50,425 nucleotides of DNA, taken from positions 1 to 50,425 of the IMG/VR virus record IMGVR_UViG_3300023170_000043; one strand, given 5' to 3'. The translations under genes were made by a program, and so were the position numbers. The DNA is from a virus. Under the pieces are notes generated by a model, which ran no database searches, was not told where the DNA came from, and saw nothing but the letters and a program-made list of their open reading frames with translations. Below are positions 8,633 to 16,252 of this stretch, piece by piece (the stretch's first letter is position 1; each line of letters starts with the position of its first letter).

Positions 8633-9811
8633 ATGTCCAGTGGTAACAATTTACAAGAGATGGGATCTGTGGCTACCCCCGGTCAGGGCGGTGGCGCAGG
8701 AAGCGGCACTACACAATCCAAAACTGCTGTAAACAAAGGTGCTTCTGCACCAGAAGCAGCAGGAAAAAGCGCAACTCCAGTATCGACCCCCGGTCAAACT
8801 GGTAGTTGGGAGGATTTGGGCGGCCCTACCCCAGAAAACAGCAAGCCAGACGACGGCAGCAACGCACTAAAAACCCCAGGTGCATCACTTAAGCAAGTTA
8901 AGGATGTAATCACTGCTAAGGCTCAAGCAGGACATGCAGAAGCTGAGAAATCAGCAACTCCTGTCGCTACCCCAGGCCAAAGCGGTAAAATGGAAGAAGT
9001 AGAAGTAGATGAAACTCAAGAAGTAGTTGCTGAAGAAGAAATGTCTGAAGAAGAAACTGTAGAAGAAACAGTGGAAGATATTGATGCTATGATTGGAGAA
9101 GATGTTGAGGCACTTCTTCAAGATGAAGAACTCTCCGAAGAATTCAAAGAAAAAGCTGCTCTAATTTTTGAATCTGCTCTTAGCGCTAAGACTAAGCAGA
9201 TTCAAAGTGTTCTAGAAGAGCAATATGCTGCTGCTCTTGAAGAAGAGATTGCAGAAATTAAATTAGGTCTAACCGAACGTGTTGATTCATACCTTGAGTA
9301 TGTTTCATCCGAGTGGTTAGAAGAAAATGCACTTGCTGTTGAAGCAGGTCTTAAGACTGAGATTACCGAATCCTTCATGGACGGTATGAAGAGTCTTTTT
9401 GAAGCACATTATGTAAATATGCCTGAAGAGAAATATGATGTACTAGAGTCTATGGTACAAAAACTTGATGAAATGGAGACGAAACTCAACGAGCAGATTG
9501 AGCGCAATGTTGTGCTTAATCAACAGCTCTCCGAGAATTCTGCTGAAAGAATTTTCGCTGAGGTAACCGAAGGTCTCGCAATGTCCCAAAAGGACAAACT
9601 TGCAACCCTCGCAGAAAGTGTTGAGTTTGAGAGTGACGAAAACTATCGTGAGAAACTAGTAACTTTAAGGAAGTCATACTTCCCAGAGCAAGCTAGTGCT
9701 CCAGCTGACGAAACGGAAAATCTACAAGAAGAAGCTAATTTCCAAGAAGTGACTCATTCACCTTCTATGGATGCTTATCTAAGAGCTCTTTCCAACGTTA
9801 CCAACAAGTGA
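8633..9811 (+). CDS. gp22: Prohead core scaffold gp22
   Basis: Main internal scaffold around which the capsid assembles, later degraded by gp21. 392 aa (T4: 269). Residues 1-125 are a low-complexity region with three TPGQ repeats (ATPGQGGG, STPGQTG, ATPGQSG) rich in Gly, Ala, Pro and Lys, an extension not present in T4. About 125-370 is strongly acidic and helical, with long heptad-like runs such as KLDEMETKLNEQIERNVVLN, as expected for a scaffold. It lies between the protease and the capsid gene. Many (L/I)xE motifs would allow full digestion. Confidence 0.9.
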   Translation: MSSGNNLQEMGSVATPGQGGGAGSGTTQSKTAVNKGASAPEAAGKSATPVSTPGQTGSWEDLGGPTPENSKPDDGSNALKTPGASLKQVKDVITAKAQAGHAEAEKSATPVATPGQSGKMEEVEVDETQEVVAEEEMSEEETVEETVEDIDAMIGEDVEALLQDEELSEEFKEKAALIFESALSAKTKQIQSVLEEQYAAALEEEIAEIKLGLTERVDSYLEYVSSEWLEENALAVEAGLKTEITESFMDGMKSLFEAHYVNMPEEKYDVLESMVQKLDEMETKLNEQIERNVVLNQQLSENSAERIFAEVTEGLAMSQKDKLATLAESVEFESDENYREKLVTLRKSYFPEQASAPADETENLQEEANFQEVTHSPSMDAYLRALSNVTNK

Positions 9812-9871
9812 TTTCTAGATAATAACTCAAACCGCAGTTAAACGACACTTTTAAAGAGGTATCAAAAAACA

Positions 9872-11281
9872 ATGGAATTTTCAAACTCACAACATTTAGT
9901 GGAGAAGTGGGCTCCAATCCTGGACCACGAAGGTTCAGGCTCCATCAAGGACGCTCATAGACGTGCAGTTACTGCACAACTCCTAGAGAACCAAGAGAAA
10001 GAACTTCGTGAGGCACAACAGTTCCTCGGCGAAGCTTCCCCAACCAACTCTGCTGGAACCGGTGGTTTCAGTGGTGGTTCTGATGCTGCTGGTCCAGTTG
10101 CAGGTTTCGACCCTGTTCTAATCAGCCTCATCAGACGTGCAATGCCTAACCTCATTGCATATGACATTTGCGGCGTTCAGCCAATGTCTGGTCCTACTGG
10201 ACTCATCTTTGCAATGCGTTCCCGCACCGGCGGTCAGGCTGGCGATGAGACCTTCTACAATGAAGTCGATTCTGCATTCTCTGGTCAGAACAACAGCCGT
10301 AACCTCGAAGGCGGATTCTCTGATGGAGCCGTTGGTTTCGGTACTACCGCTCAGAGTGGTGCCAATCCTAACGCACTAAACCCAGTCGGTACTGCAACCA
10401 CCAACCCTTCACCATATAACGTTGGTCAGGGTATGCAAACCGGAGACGCTGAAGCTCTCGGTGATGGTGCTGCAAACCTATTCAACGAGATGGCATTCTC
10501 AATCGAGAAAGTCACCGTTACCGCTAAGTCACGTGCTCTCAGAGCTGAGTACTCATTAGAGCTTGCTCAGGACCTCAAGGCAATCCACGGTCTAAACGCC
10601 GAGGCAGAACTTGCTAACCTTCTCTCAACTGAGATCCTCGCTGAAATCAACAGAGAAGTCATCAGAACCATCTATAAGGTTGCTGAGCAAGGTGCTGTAA
10701 GCAACACCGCAACTCCTGGTGTATTCGACCTCGACGTTGACTCCAACGGTCGTTGGTCAGTTGAGAAGTTCAAGGGTCTACTCTTCCAAATCGAAAGAGA
10801 TGCTAACGCAATCGCCCAAAGAACTCGTAGAGGAAAGGGCAACACCATCATCTGCTCCGCAGACGTTGCTTCCGCTCTAACCATGGCTGGTGTACTTGAT
10901 TACACCCCTGCACTCAACGCTAACCTCAACGTTGATGACACTGGTAACACCTTCGCTGGTGTTCTCCAAGGTAAGTATCGTGTATACATCGATCCTTATT
11001 CTGCAAACCTCAATGCTAACAACACTGGTGTTGACCAGTACTACGTTGTTGGATACAAGGGTTCCAGCGCTTATGACGCAGGTCTCTTCTATTGCCCATA
11101 TGTTCCTCTCCAGATGGTTCGTGCCGTCGGTCAGGACACCTTCCAACCAAAAATTGGCTTCAAGACCCGTTATGGTATTGTCGCCAACCCATTTGCAGAA
11201 GGAACCGAGCAAGGTCTTGGAAGACTCCTCCTCAACAGCAACCGTTACTACAGAAGAGTCAAGGTCGCAAACCTCATGTGA
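9872..11281 (+). CDS. gp23: Major capsid protein gp23
   Basis: HK97-fold capsid subunit, 469 aa (T4: 521). The N-terminal propeptide ends at a good gp21 site, FLGE-ASP, after residue 54. The conserved cyanophage text continues with FDPVLISLIRRAMPNLIAYD and GPTGLIFAMRSR. Codon use differs visibly from neighbours: C-ending codons (ACC, AAC, CTC, TTC) dominate, as expected for translational selection on the most abundant virion protein. Ribosome site AAAGAGGT at 9853-9860. A strong terminator follows. Confidence 0.98.
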   Translation: MEFSNSQHLVEKWAPILDHEGSGSIKDAHRRAVTAQLLENQEKELREAQQFLGEASPTNSAGTGGFSGGSDAAGPVAGFDPVLISLIRRAMPNLIAYDICGVQPMSGPTGLIFAMRSRTGGQAGDETFYNEVDSAFSGQNNSRNLEGGFSDGAVGFGTTAQSGANPNALNPVGTATTNPSPYNVGQGMQTGDAEALGDGAANLFNEMAFSIEKVTVTAKSRALRAEYSLELAQDLKAIHGLNAEAELANLLSTEILAEINREVIRTIYKVAEQGAVSNTATPGVFDLDVDSNGRWSVEKFKGLLFQIERDANAIAQRTRRGKGNTIICSADVASALTMAGVLDYTPALNANLNVDDTGNTFAGVLQGKYRVYIDPYSANLNANNTGVDQYYVVGYKGSSAYDAGLFYCPYVPLQMVRAVGQDTFQPKIGFKTRYGIVANPFAEGTEQGLGRLLLNSNRYYRRVKVANLM

Positions 11282-11307
11282 TTCATTTCACAACTCTTCA
11301 GAACATG

Positions 11308-11329
11308 GGGTCCGAAAGGACCCTTTTTT
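11308..11329 (+). terminator. Rho-independent terminator after gp23
   Basis: Perfect 6-bp stem GGGTCC / GGACCC with a GAAA tetraloop, followed directly by six T. It ends the capsid transcript. A CTAAATA late-type element begins only six bases after the T run. Confidence 0.92.
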
Positions 11330-11334
11330 ATTGT

Positions 11335-11341
11335 CTAAATA
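11335..11341 (+). promoter_or_regulatory. Putative late promoter (CTAAATA) for the 52-aa ORF and gp3
   Basis: CTAAATA 25 bases before the start at 11366, immediately after the gp23 terminator, so it would restart late transcription for the next genes. Confidence 0.5.
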
Positions 11342-11365
11342 AAATACAAGGTTGATTTAAAAGAA

Positions 11366-11524
11366 ATGAAACCAACTCCAAGAGAACTCAAAGAAGCAAA
11401 TAGAAACTATGAAATGGTTTCTGAATATCTAATCCGTGAAGGATATGCCACCGACAAAGATGGTGCAGATAGCATTATTCACGGTATGAGTGAAGAATGG
11501 TATAACATTATCGTTTCCGAATGA
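11366..11524 (+). CDS. 52-aa protein with the EYL-EG-MSE-W motif
   Basis: Small ORF starting ATG 11366, too short for usual gene callers. Its core, VSEYLIREGYA followed by AD-II and GMSEEWYNIIV, matches the N-terminus of the 20311 product position by position (EYL, EG, A, AD, II, MSE, W, I). Both genes have late-promoter-like elements. In marine T4-like phages this motif recurs at N-termini of late proteins, as I recall; function unknown, perhaps targeting to the virion. Its stop TGA (11522-11524) precedes the gp3 ATG by one base. Confidence 0.75.
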   Translation: MKPTPRELKEANRNYEMVSEYLIREGYATDKDGADSIIHGMSEEWYNIIVSE

Positions 11525-11525
11525 T

Positions 11526-12059
11526 ATGGATGCTTTTGGGAAACAAATAGCAAATAGAAATTTCCTAAGTGTCTCTGGATTCAAATTTAATTTAGCTAGA
11601 GCACCAAAAGTAGATTTCTTCTCACAATCAGCCAATGTGCCTGGAATAAATCTTGGTGCAGCTATACAACCAACATATCTTAAAGATATTCCAATTCCAG
11701 GAGATAAGTTGGTATTTGATGATTTTCAATTGACTTTTATTATTGATGAAAATTTAGAAAATTACAATATAATCCAAAATTGGATGAGAGGACTTGGGTA
11801 TCCAGATACTGTTTATGAGTATATGGAATGGATGTTAAGTGATCCAGCAAATCCAACCCAAGATCCAAATGTTTCAGATGGTTCTTTAATTGTTTATAAT
11901 AGTAATTTCCAACCATCAAGTGTTGTAACTTTTCAAGCAATGTGGCCATCTTCACTTTCTGAAATTGATTTTACTGCTGCTAGTGGTGATGTTGAATATG
12001 CAGTTGCGACTGTAACCTTTAAGTATGCTCTTTATAATTTAACCAACTATGAACCTTGA
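11526..12059 (+). CDS. gp3: Tail completion and sheath stabiliser gp3
   Basis: 177 aa from ATG 11526. A GTG at 11490 would add 12 residues but lies inside the previous ORF. The sequence has the pattern of cyanophage gp3: NRNFLSVSGFKFNLARAPKV, VPGINLG, PIPGDKLVFDDF, and DENLENYNIIQNWMRGLGYP. gp3 caps the tail tube in T4. The fold is tube-like, which agrees with its homology to tail-tube and terminator proteins. Its location after the capsid gene and before uvsY is the usual cyanomyovirus order. It overlaps uvsY by 11 bases. Confidence 0.85.
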   Translation: MDAFGKQIANRNFLSVSGFKFNLARAPKVDFFSQSANVPGINLGAAIQPTYLKDIPIPGDKLVFDDFQLTFIIDENLENYNIIQNWMRGLGYPDTVYEYMEWMLSDPANPTQDPNVSDGSLIVYNSNFQPSSVVTFQAMWPSSLSEIDFTAASGDVEYAVATVTFKYALYNLTNYEP

Positions 12060-12477
12060 TGAAATTCAAAACCTTTGGGAACAAGACTCAAAAATTGATG
12101 AAGACAATCTCCACACAGAGTCCACAAAAATTCCAAGTCTTCATGCAAAATACTATAAGTTATTCAACAATATCCTAACTCTGAAGAAAGCTCAGGAAAA
12201 CAAATATAAGATTTTAAAGAAAGAAAAATGGCAATATTACACAGGTAAAGCAGAACCTGATGTATACATTGAAAAACCATTTGATCATAAGGTGTTAAAG
12301 AATGATTTAGACAAATATCTAGATGCAGATGAAGACTTAATTAAATGTCAAACCAAAATTGAATATTATCAGATGATGTTGAATTACCTGGACAGCATCA
12401 TCAAAACTATATTAAATAGAACATACCAACTGAAAAATGCCATTGAGTGGCAGAAATTTATTAGAGGTTATGACTGA
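12049..12477 (+). CDS. uvsY: Recombination mediator UvsY
   Basis: Helps load UvsX recombinase onto gp32-covered single-stranded DNA. 142 aa (T4: 137), highly charged and helical, starting MNLDEIQNLWEQDSKID, with the typical KYYKLFNNILTLKKAQENKY segment and a C-terminal helical region ending EWQKFIRGYD. The start overlaps the end of gp3 and the end overlaps uvsW, so the three are translationally linked. The uvsY-uvsW pairing is as in T4. Confidence 0.93.
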   Translation: MNLDEIQNLWEQDSKIDEDNLHTESTKIPSLHAKYYKLFNNILTLKKAQENKYKILKKEKWQYYTGKAEPDVYIEKPFDHKVLKNDLDKYLDADEDLIKCQTKIEYYQMMLNYLDSIIKTILNRTYQLKNAIEWQKFIRGYD

Positions 12478-13933
12478 TATTGTAATTGCGAAAAAGAATG
12501 AAGTTTTCCTGAAAATTAAGGCAGAACCACACGTTTATCAGGAACTATCTGAACACTTTACTTTTGATGTACCAGGGGCTAAGTTTATGCCCCAGTACAG
12601 AAGTAAATATTGGGATGGAAAGATTCGTCTTTTCTCAACACATACTGGCGAGATCTACGTTGGTTTGTTAGATAAAGTTTGTGCATGGGCAAAGAGATAC
12701 GATTACAATATTGAATTTGAAAATAATAAGTTTTATGGAACTCCTTTAGAAGAGAATGAGATGATCTCCTATGAAGGAGTCAAGGATTACATGACTCGCA
12801 TCTCAAAACATAAACCAAGAGATTATCAAGTTGATGCAGTTTATGATGCACTCAGATATAATCGTAAACTTTTAATCTCACCGACTGCATCGGGCAAATC
12901 ATTGATGATTTATTCTGTTGTTAGATACTTTGCAGAAAGAGATAAAAAAATTCTTCTAGTAGTTCCTACAACATCTCTGGTGGAACAAATGTATAAAGAC
13001 TTTGTAGATTATGGATGGAACGCTGAAGACTTCTGTCATCGCATCTACAGTGGTCGTGAGAAGACGAACGAGTTTCCTGTAGTCATTACCACTTGGCAGT
13101 CCATTTATAAGTTACCTAGAAAGTTTTTTGATAGTTTTGATGTAGTCATTGGAGATGAGGCTCATCAATTTAAATCCAAATCATTAGTCAGTATAATGAC
13201 TAAAATGGATAATACAAAATATAGATTTGGATTTACTGGAACACTCGATGGAACTCAGACACATAAATGGGTATTAGAAGGATTGTTTGGTCCATCATAT
13301 AAAGTAACACAGACAAAAGAACTTATTGATAAAGGACATCTCTCTAAATTACAAATTAAAATTGTTATTCTCAAACACAATCCACAAGAGTTTGAAAATT
13401 TTGAAGATGAAGTTCAATTCATTATTGGTCATCAAAAACGAAACAACTTCATTAAAAACCTTGCATTAGATCTCAAAGGAAACACTCTTGTTTTATTTTC
13501 AAGAGTTGAATCTCACGGTCAACCATTATACGAATCAATAAATAATTCCGTAAAGGAAGGTCGTAGAGTATTTTATGTTCACGGTGGAGTTGGTGCCGAA
13601 GAAAGAGAATTAGTTAGAGAAATCGTTGACAAAGAAGATAATGCAATTATTGTTGCATCTTATGGAACGTTCTCAACTGGTATTAACATTAAAAATCTAC
13701 ACAATGTAATTTTTGCATCACCATCTAAATCTAGAATACGTAATTTACAATCCATCGGAAGAGTTCTAAGAAAAGGAAACAACAAAACTCAAGCAGTCTT
13801 ATATGATATTGCTGATGATTGTACCAAAAACTCAAGAAAAAATTATACATTAAATCATCTCATTGAAAGAGTAAAAATTTACAATGAAGAGAGTTTTAAT
13901 TATGAATTTGTACAAGTAAATTTAAAGGAATGA
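12470..13933 (+). CDS. uvsW: ATP-dependent helicase UvsW
   Basis: SF2 helicase that unwinds branched DNA and R-loops and turns origin replication to recombination replication. 487 aa from ATG 12470 (ribosome site AGAGGT); an upstream in-frame ATG at 12437 lies within uvsY. Walker A SPTASGKS is near 137-144, the DEAH box VIGDEAH near 226-232, motif III-like FGFTGT follows, and motif VI QSIGRVLRKG is near the C-terminus. The N-terminal domain holds the PGAKFMPQYRSKYWDGKIRLF segment found in T4 UvsW. Confidence 0.96.
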   Translation: MTDIVIAKKNEVFLKIKAEPHVYQELSEHFTFDVPGAKFMPQYRSKYWDGKIRLFSTHTGEIYVGLLDKVCAWAKRYDYNIEFENNKFYGTPLEENEMISYEGVKDYMTRISKHKPRDYQVDAVYDALRYNRKLLISPTASGKSLMIYSVVRYFAERDKKILLVVPTTSLVEQMYKDFVDYGWNAEDFCHRIYSGREKTNEFPVVITTWQSIYKLPRKFFDSFDVVIGDEAHQFKSKSLVSIMTKMDNTKYRFGFTGTLDGTQTHKWVLEGLFGPSYKVTQTKELIDKGHLSKLQIKIVILKHNPQEFENFEDEVQFIIGHQKRNNFIKNLALDLKGNTLVLFSRVESHGQPLYESINNSVKEGRRVFYVHGGVGAEERELVREIVDKEDNAIIVASYGTFSTGINIKNLHNVIFASPSKSRIRNLQSIGRVLRKGNNKTQAVLYDIADDCTKNSRKNYTLNHLIERVKIYNEESFNYEFVQVNLKE

Positions 13934-14343
13934 TGGAAGAAGATTTTTATGCAGTAATCAAATTAGTATCTGGAGAAGAAATATTTTCCATAGTTTGTCC
14001 TTCTGAAGAAGATGGTAGAACTATGTTAATTCTTAATAATCCAGTGACAATAGAAGTTATTGTAATGAAACAACTTGGAATGCAAGGATATAAAATAGAT
14101 CCTTGGTTAAAGTTTGCTGATGATGATACATTTTTATTGAATATGGATAAAGTTCTTACTATTAGTGAAGTAAGTGATGAAGAAACTATAGAAATGTATC
14201 ATAAGTTTTTAAGACAACAAAAAAATAAAGATTCTGATAACAGACTTACTTCTGAAATGGGATATATTTCTTCAGTAGCTGAAGCAAGAAAAAGACTTGA
14301 AAATCTTTATAAAGGTAAAAGCCAAGATACTAAAGAAAGCTAA
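13930..14343 (+). CDS. Sm-like small protein (paralogue 1 of 4)
   Basis: 137 aa. Overlaps the uvsW stop (ATGA). The first 90 residues show KLVSGEEIFSIV, LNNPVTIE, DPWLKFADDDTF and DKVLTISE: a five-strand, Sm/Hfq-like barrel pattern shared with the genes at 28372, 32034 and 32401. A charged tail of about 45 residues follows. Sm folds bind RNA, so a post-transcriptional role is possible, but no RNA-binding residues can be named with certainty. The gene is visibly more AT-rich than uvsW. Confidence 0.6.
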   Translation: MMEEDFYAVIKLVSGEEIFSIVCPSEEDGRTMLILNNPVTIEVIVMKQLGMQGYKIDPWLKFADDDTFLLNMDKVLTISEVSDEETIEMYHKFLRQQKNKDSDNRLTSEMGYISSVAEARKRLENLYKGKSQDTKES

Positions 14344-14387
14344 TCTTTGAAACTCCACAGAGTAATTGTACAAGTTATTAGGGGCTG

Positions 14388-14416
14388 TTGTCAATAGGTG
14401 TTCATAATGTTATAAT
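14388..14416 (+). promoter_or_regulatory. Sigma70-type promoter before gp55
   Basis: -35 TTGTCA (14388-14393, 5 of 6), 17-base spacer, -10 TATAAT (14411-14416, perfect). The best sigma70 promoter in the window and the only apparent one in the 108-base gap. It would drive gp55 and the coupled 47-DUF3110-46 genes from host polymerase early in infection. Confidence 0.85.
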
Positions 14417-14451
14417 TTAAACAACTTAAGATAAAAGGGACTTATGGACTT

Positions 14452-14931
14452 ATGCAAGCACCAAAAAGAAAAAGATCAGAACACTACGTTAACAATAAAG
14501 AATTTCTAGAAGCTATTGTTGAGTACAAAAGAAAGGTAAAAGTCGCACTGGACGCTGGTGAACCGAAACCTCGTATTACCAACTATCTTGGTGAGTGTTT
14601 CCTGAAGATTGCTACGCACCTGTCTTATAAACCAAACTTTGTTAATTATATGTTCCGTGAGGACATGATCTGTGATGGAATCGAAAATTGCGTTCAATAC
14701 ATTCATAATTTTAATCCTGAGAAATCCTCGAATCCTTTTGCTTACTTTACGCAGATCATTCATTATGCGTTTCTCCGTAGAATCCAGAAGGAGAAAAAAC
14801 AGATGGAGATCAGAAGTAAAATCATTGAGAGGTCTGGTTACGATGAAGTGTTCACGGTAGACGATGATTACGGTAACTCTTCCGACTATAATAGTATTAA
14901 AGATTCTATTCAAACAAAAATGTATCAATGA
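14452..14931 (+). CDS. gp55: Late sigma factor gp55
   Basis: Minimal phage sigma factor that directs host RNA polymerase to TATAAATA late promoters. 159 aa (T4: 185). A sigma region 2-like core is visible: YLGECFLKIATHLSYKPNFVNY, then MICDGIENCVQYIHNFNPEK and FAYFTQIIHYAFLRRIQKEKKQ, which corresponds to region 2.2-2.4. The C-terminus ends DSIQTKMYQ and shows no obvious hydrophobic clamp-binding tail as in T4 gp55. ATG 14452 was chosen because the ATG at 14444 opens a short wrong frame. The stop overlaps gene 47 (ATGA). Confidence 0.93.
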   Translation: MQAPKRKRSEHYVNNKEFLEAIVEYKRKVKVALDAGEPKPRITNYLGECFLKIATHLSYKPNFVNYMFREDMICDGIENCVQYIHNFNPEKSSNPFAYFTQIIHYAFLRRIQKEKKQMEIRSKIIERSGYDEVFTVDDDYGNSSDYNSIKDSIQTKMYQ

Positions 14932-15974
14932 CCTTAGTTGCATGTGTGACTGACACCCATTATGGTGCCAGAAAAGGTAGCAAAACCTTTCATGATTATT
15001 TTAAAAAGTTCTATGAAGATATCTTCTTTCCGGAACTAGAGAAGAGAAATATTAAACATTGCATTCACCTTGGTGATGCATTTGATAGTCGTAAGTCTAT
15101 TGATTTCTGGTGTCTGAACTGGGCAAAAGAAAATGTCTATGATAGATTTCGTGATCTTGGAATTACTGTTTATCAGATTGTAGGAAACCACGACGCATAT
15201 TATAAGAATACAAATGATGTCAACTCCATTGAGTCCCTTTTGAGGGAGTATGACAACATTGTTCCTATTTCTAGTCCTGGTGAATATAATGTTGCTGGAA
15301 TAAAAACTTTCATGATTCCCTGGATTTCTGCAGAGAATCAAGAAGAAACACTTACTAAACTTTCTAAGACTAAAGCAAAGGCTGCTTTTGGTCACTTAGA
15401 ACTACAAGGATTTTCAGTTTATCCTGGTAATGTTCAACAACATGGTATGGAAACCAATGTTCTTGATAAGTTTCAAATCGTTTGTTCTGGACACTATCAC
15501 ACTCGTTCTAACAACGGTAAGATTTTTTATCTTGGCAATCCTTACCAGTTGTTCTGGAATGATGTAAACGATAAACGTGGTTTTAGTTTCTTTGATACTG
15601 AAACTTTTGAACTTGAGTTTGTTCAGAATCCTTATACGATGTTTGAACGAATTTATTATGAAGATCAAAAACCACAACTATTCAACGCAGAACCTTATAA
15701 AGATAAGATTGTAAAAGTTATTGTTCGTAAAAAGTCCGATCAACTTCAGTTTGAAAAATTCGTTGACAAGATTTATAAGACTGGTGTAGTGGATATTAAA
15801 ATCGTTGAAAACTTTGAAGTAAACGATGATGATGTAGAGTTTGATTCTGAAAAGGTTGAAGACACTATCACCATTTTAAATAAATATGTTGAGGACTCTG
15901 ATTTTGATCTGGACAAAGAAAAGGTCAAAACCCTTTTAAGAGAAGTCTACCAGGAAGCTTGCGAGATGGAATGA
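14928..15974 (+). CDS. gp47: Recombination nuclease subunit gp47 (Mre11/SbcD type)
   Basis: Metallophosphoesterase nuclease that with gp46 resects DNA ends for recombination-dependent replication. 348 aa (T4: 339). All phosphoesterase motifs are present: TDTHYG (D9, H11), HLGDAFDSRK, GNHDAYY, AAFGHLELQG and SGHYHTR. Start overlaps the gp55 stop. The C-terminal third is charged and would contact gp46. Confidence 0.97.
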   Translation: MTLVACVTDTHYGARKGSKTFHDYFKKFYEDIFFPELEKRNIKHCIHLGDAFDSRKSIDFWCLNWAKENVYDRFRDLGITVYQIVGNHDAYYKNTNDVNSIESLLREYDNIVPISSPGEYNVAGIKTFMIPWISAENQEETLTKLSKTKAKAAFGHLELQGFSVYPGNVQQHGMETNVLDKFQIVCSGHYHTRSNNGKIFYLGNPYQLFWNDVNDKRGFSFFDTETFELEFVQNPYTMFERIYYEDQKPQLFNAEPYKDKIVKVIVRKKSDQLQFEKFVDKIYKTGVVDIKIVENFEVNDDDVEFDSEKVEDTITILNKYVEDSDFDLDKEKVKTLLREVYQEACEME

Positions 15975-16252
15975 CTATGTACATGATCACGCCATATGGG
16001 GAAGAGGATGGGGCATATGCCGTAACAGACTCGTATGGCGATAGAACATTGTATTTCTTTCAAGATGAAGATGATGCAGAGAGATTCGTTGGTCTCTTAG
16101 AAGCTGAAGACCACCCAGAAATGGAAGTGGTTGAAGTTGATCCCCAACTTGCAATAAGAACCTGTCACGAGTATAATTACAGATATGCAATCATATCTCC
16201 AGATGATTTTGTGATTCCACCCAGAAAATATGATTCTATTCAAAACGATTAA
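15971..16252 (+). CDS. DUF3110 protein (cyanobacterial family)
   Basis: 93 aa from ATG 15971, which overlaps the gp47 stop (ATGA); an upstream TTG at 15959 is less likely. Sequence MYMITPYGEEDGAYAV, then YFFQDEDDAERFVGLLEAED, VVEVD and CHEYNYRYAIISPDDFVIPP is the DUF3110 pattern known mainly from cyanobacteria and their phages. Function is unknown. It sits between the two nuclease genes, overlapping both, so it may act with or regulate gp46/47. It is one of the strongest host clues in the window. Confidence 0.9.
   Translation: MTMYMITPYGEEDGAYAVTDSYGDRTLYFFQDEDDAERFVGLLEAEDHPEMEVVEVDPQLAIRTCHEYNYRYAIISPDDFVIPPRKYDSIQND

Noticed and set aside
9812-9871. Late promoter directly before gp23
   Set aside because: Only AGATAATAA is present, about 50 bases upstream, which fits neither the sequence nor the spacing of the other late elements.
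10890-11342. 150-aa plus-strand frame overlapping gp23
   Set aside because: Shadow frame of the capsid gene; composition (Thr/Ser/Leu runs) is that of an out-of-frame translation.
14344-14451. tRNA or small RNA gene in the gap before gp55
   Set aside because: No cloverleaf could be drawn; the gap is explained by a promoter and leader.
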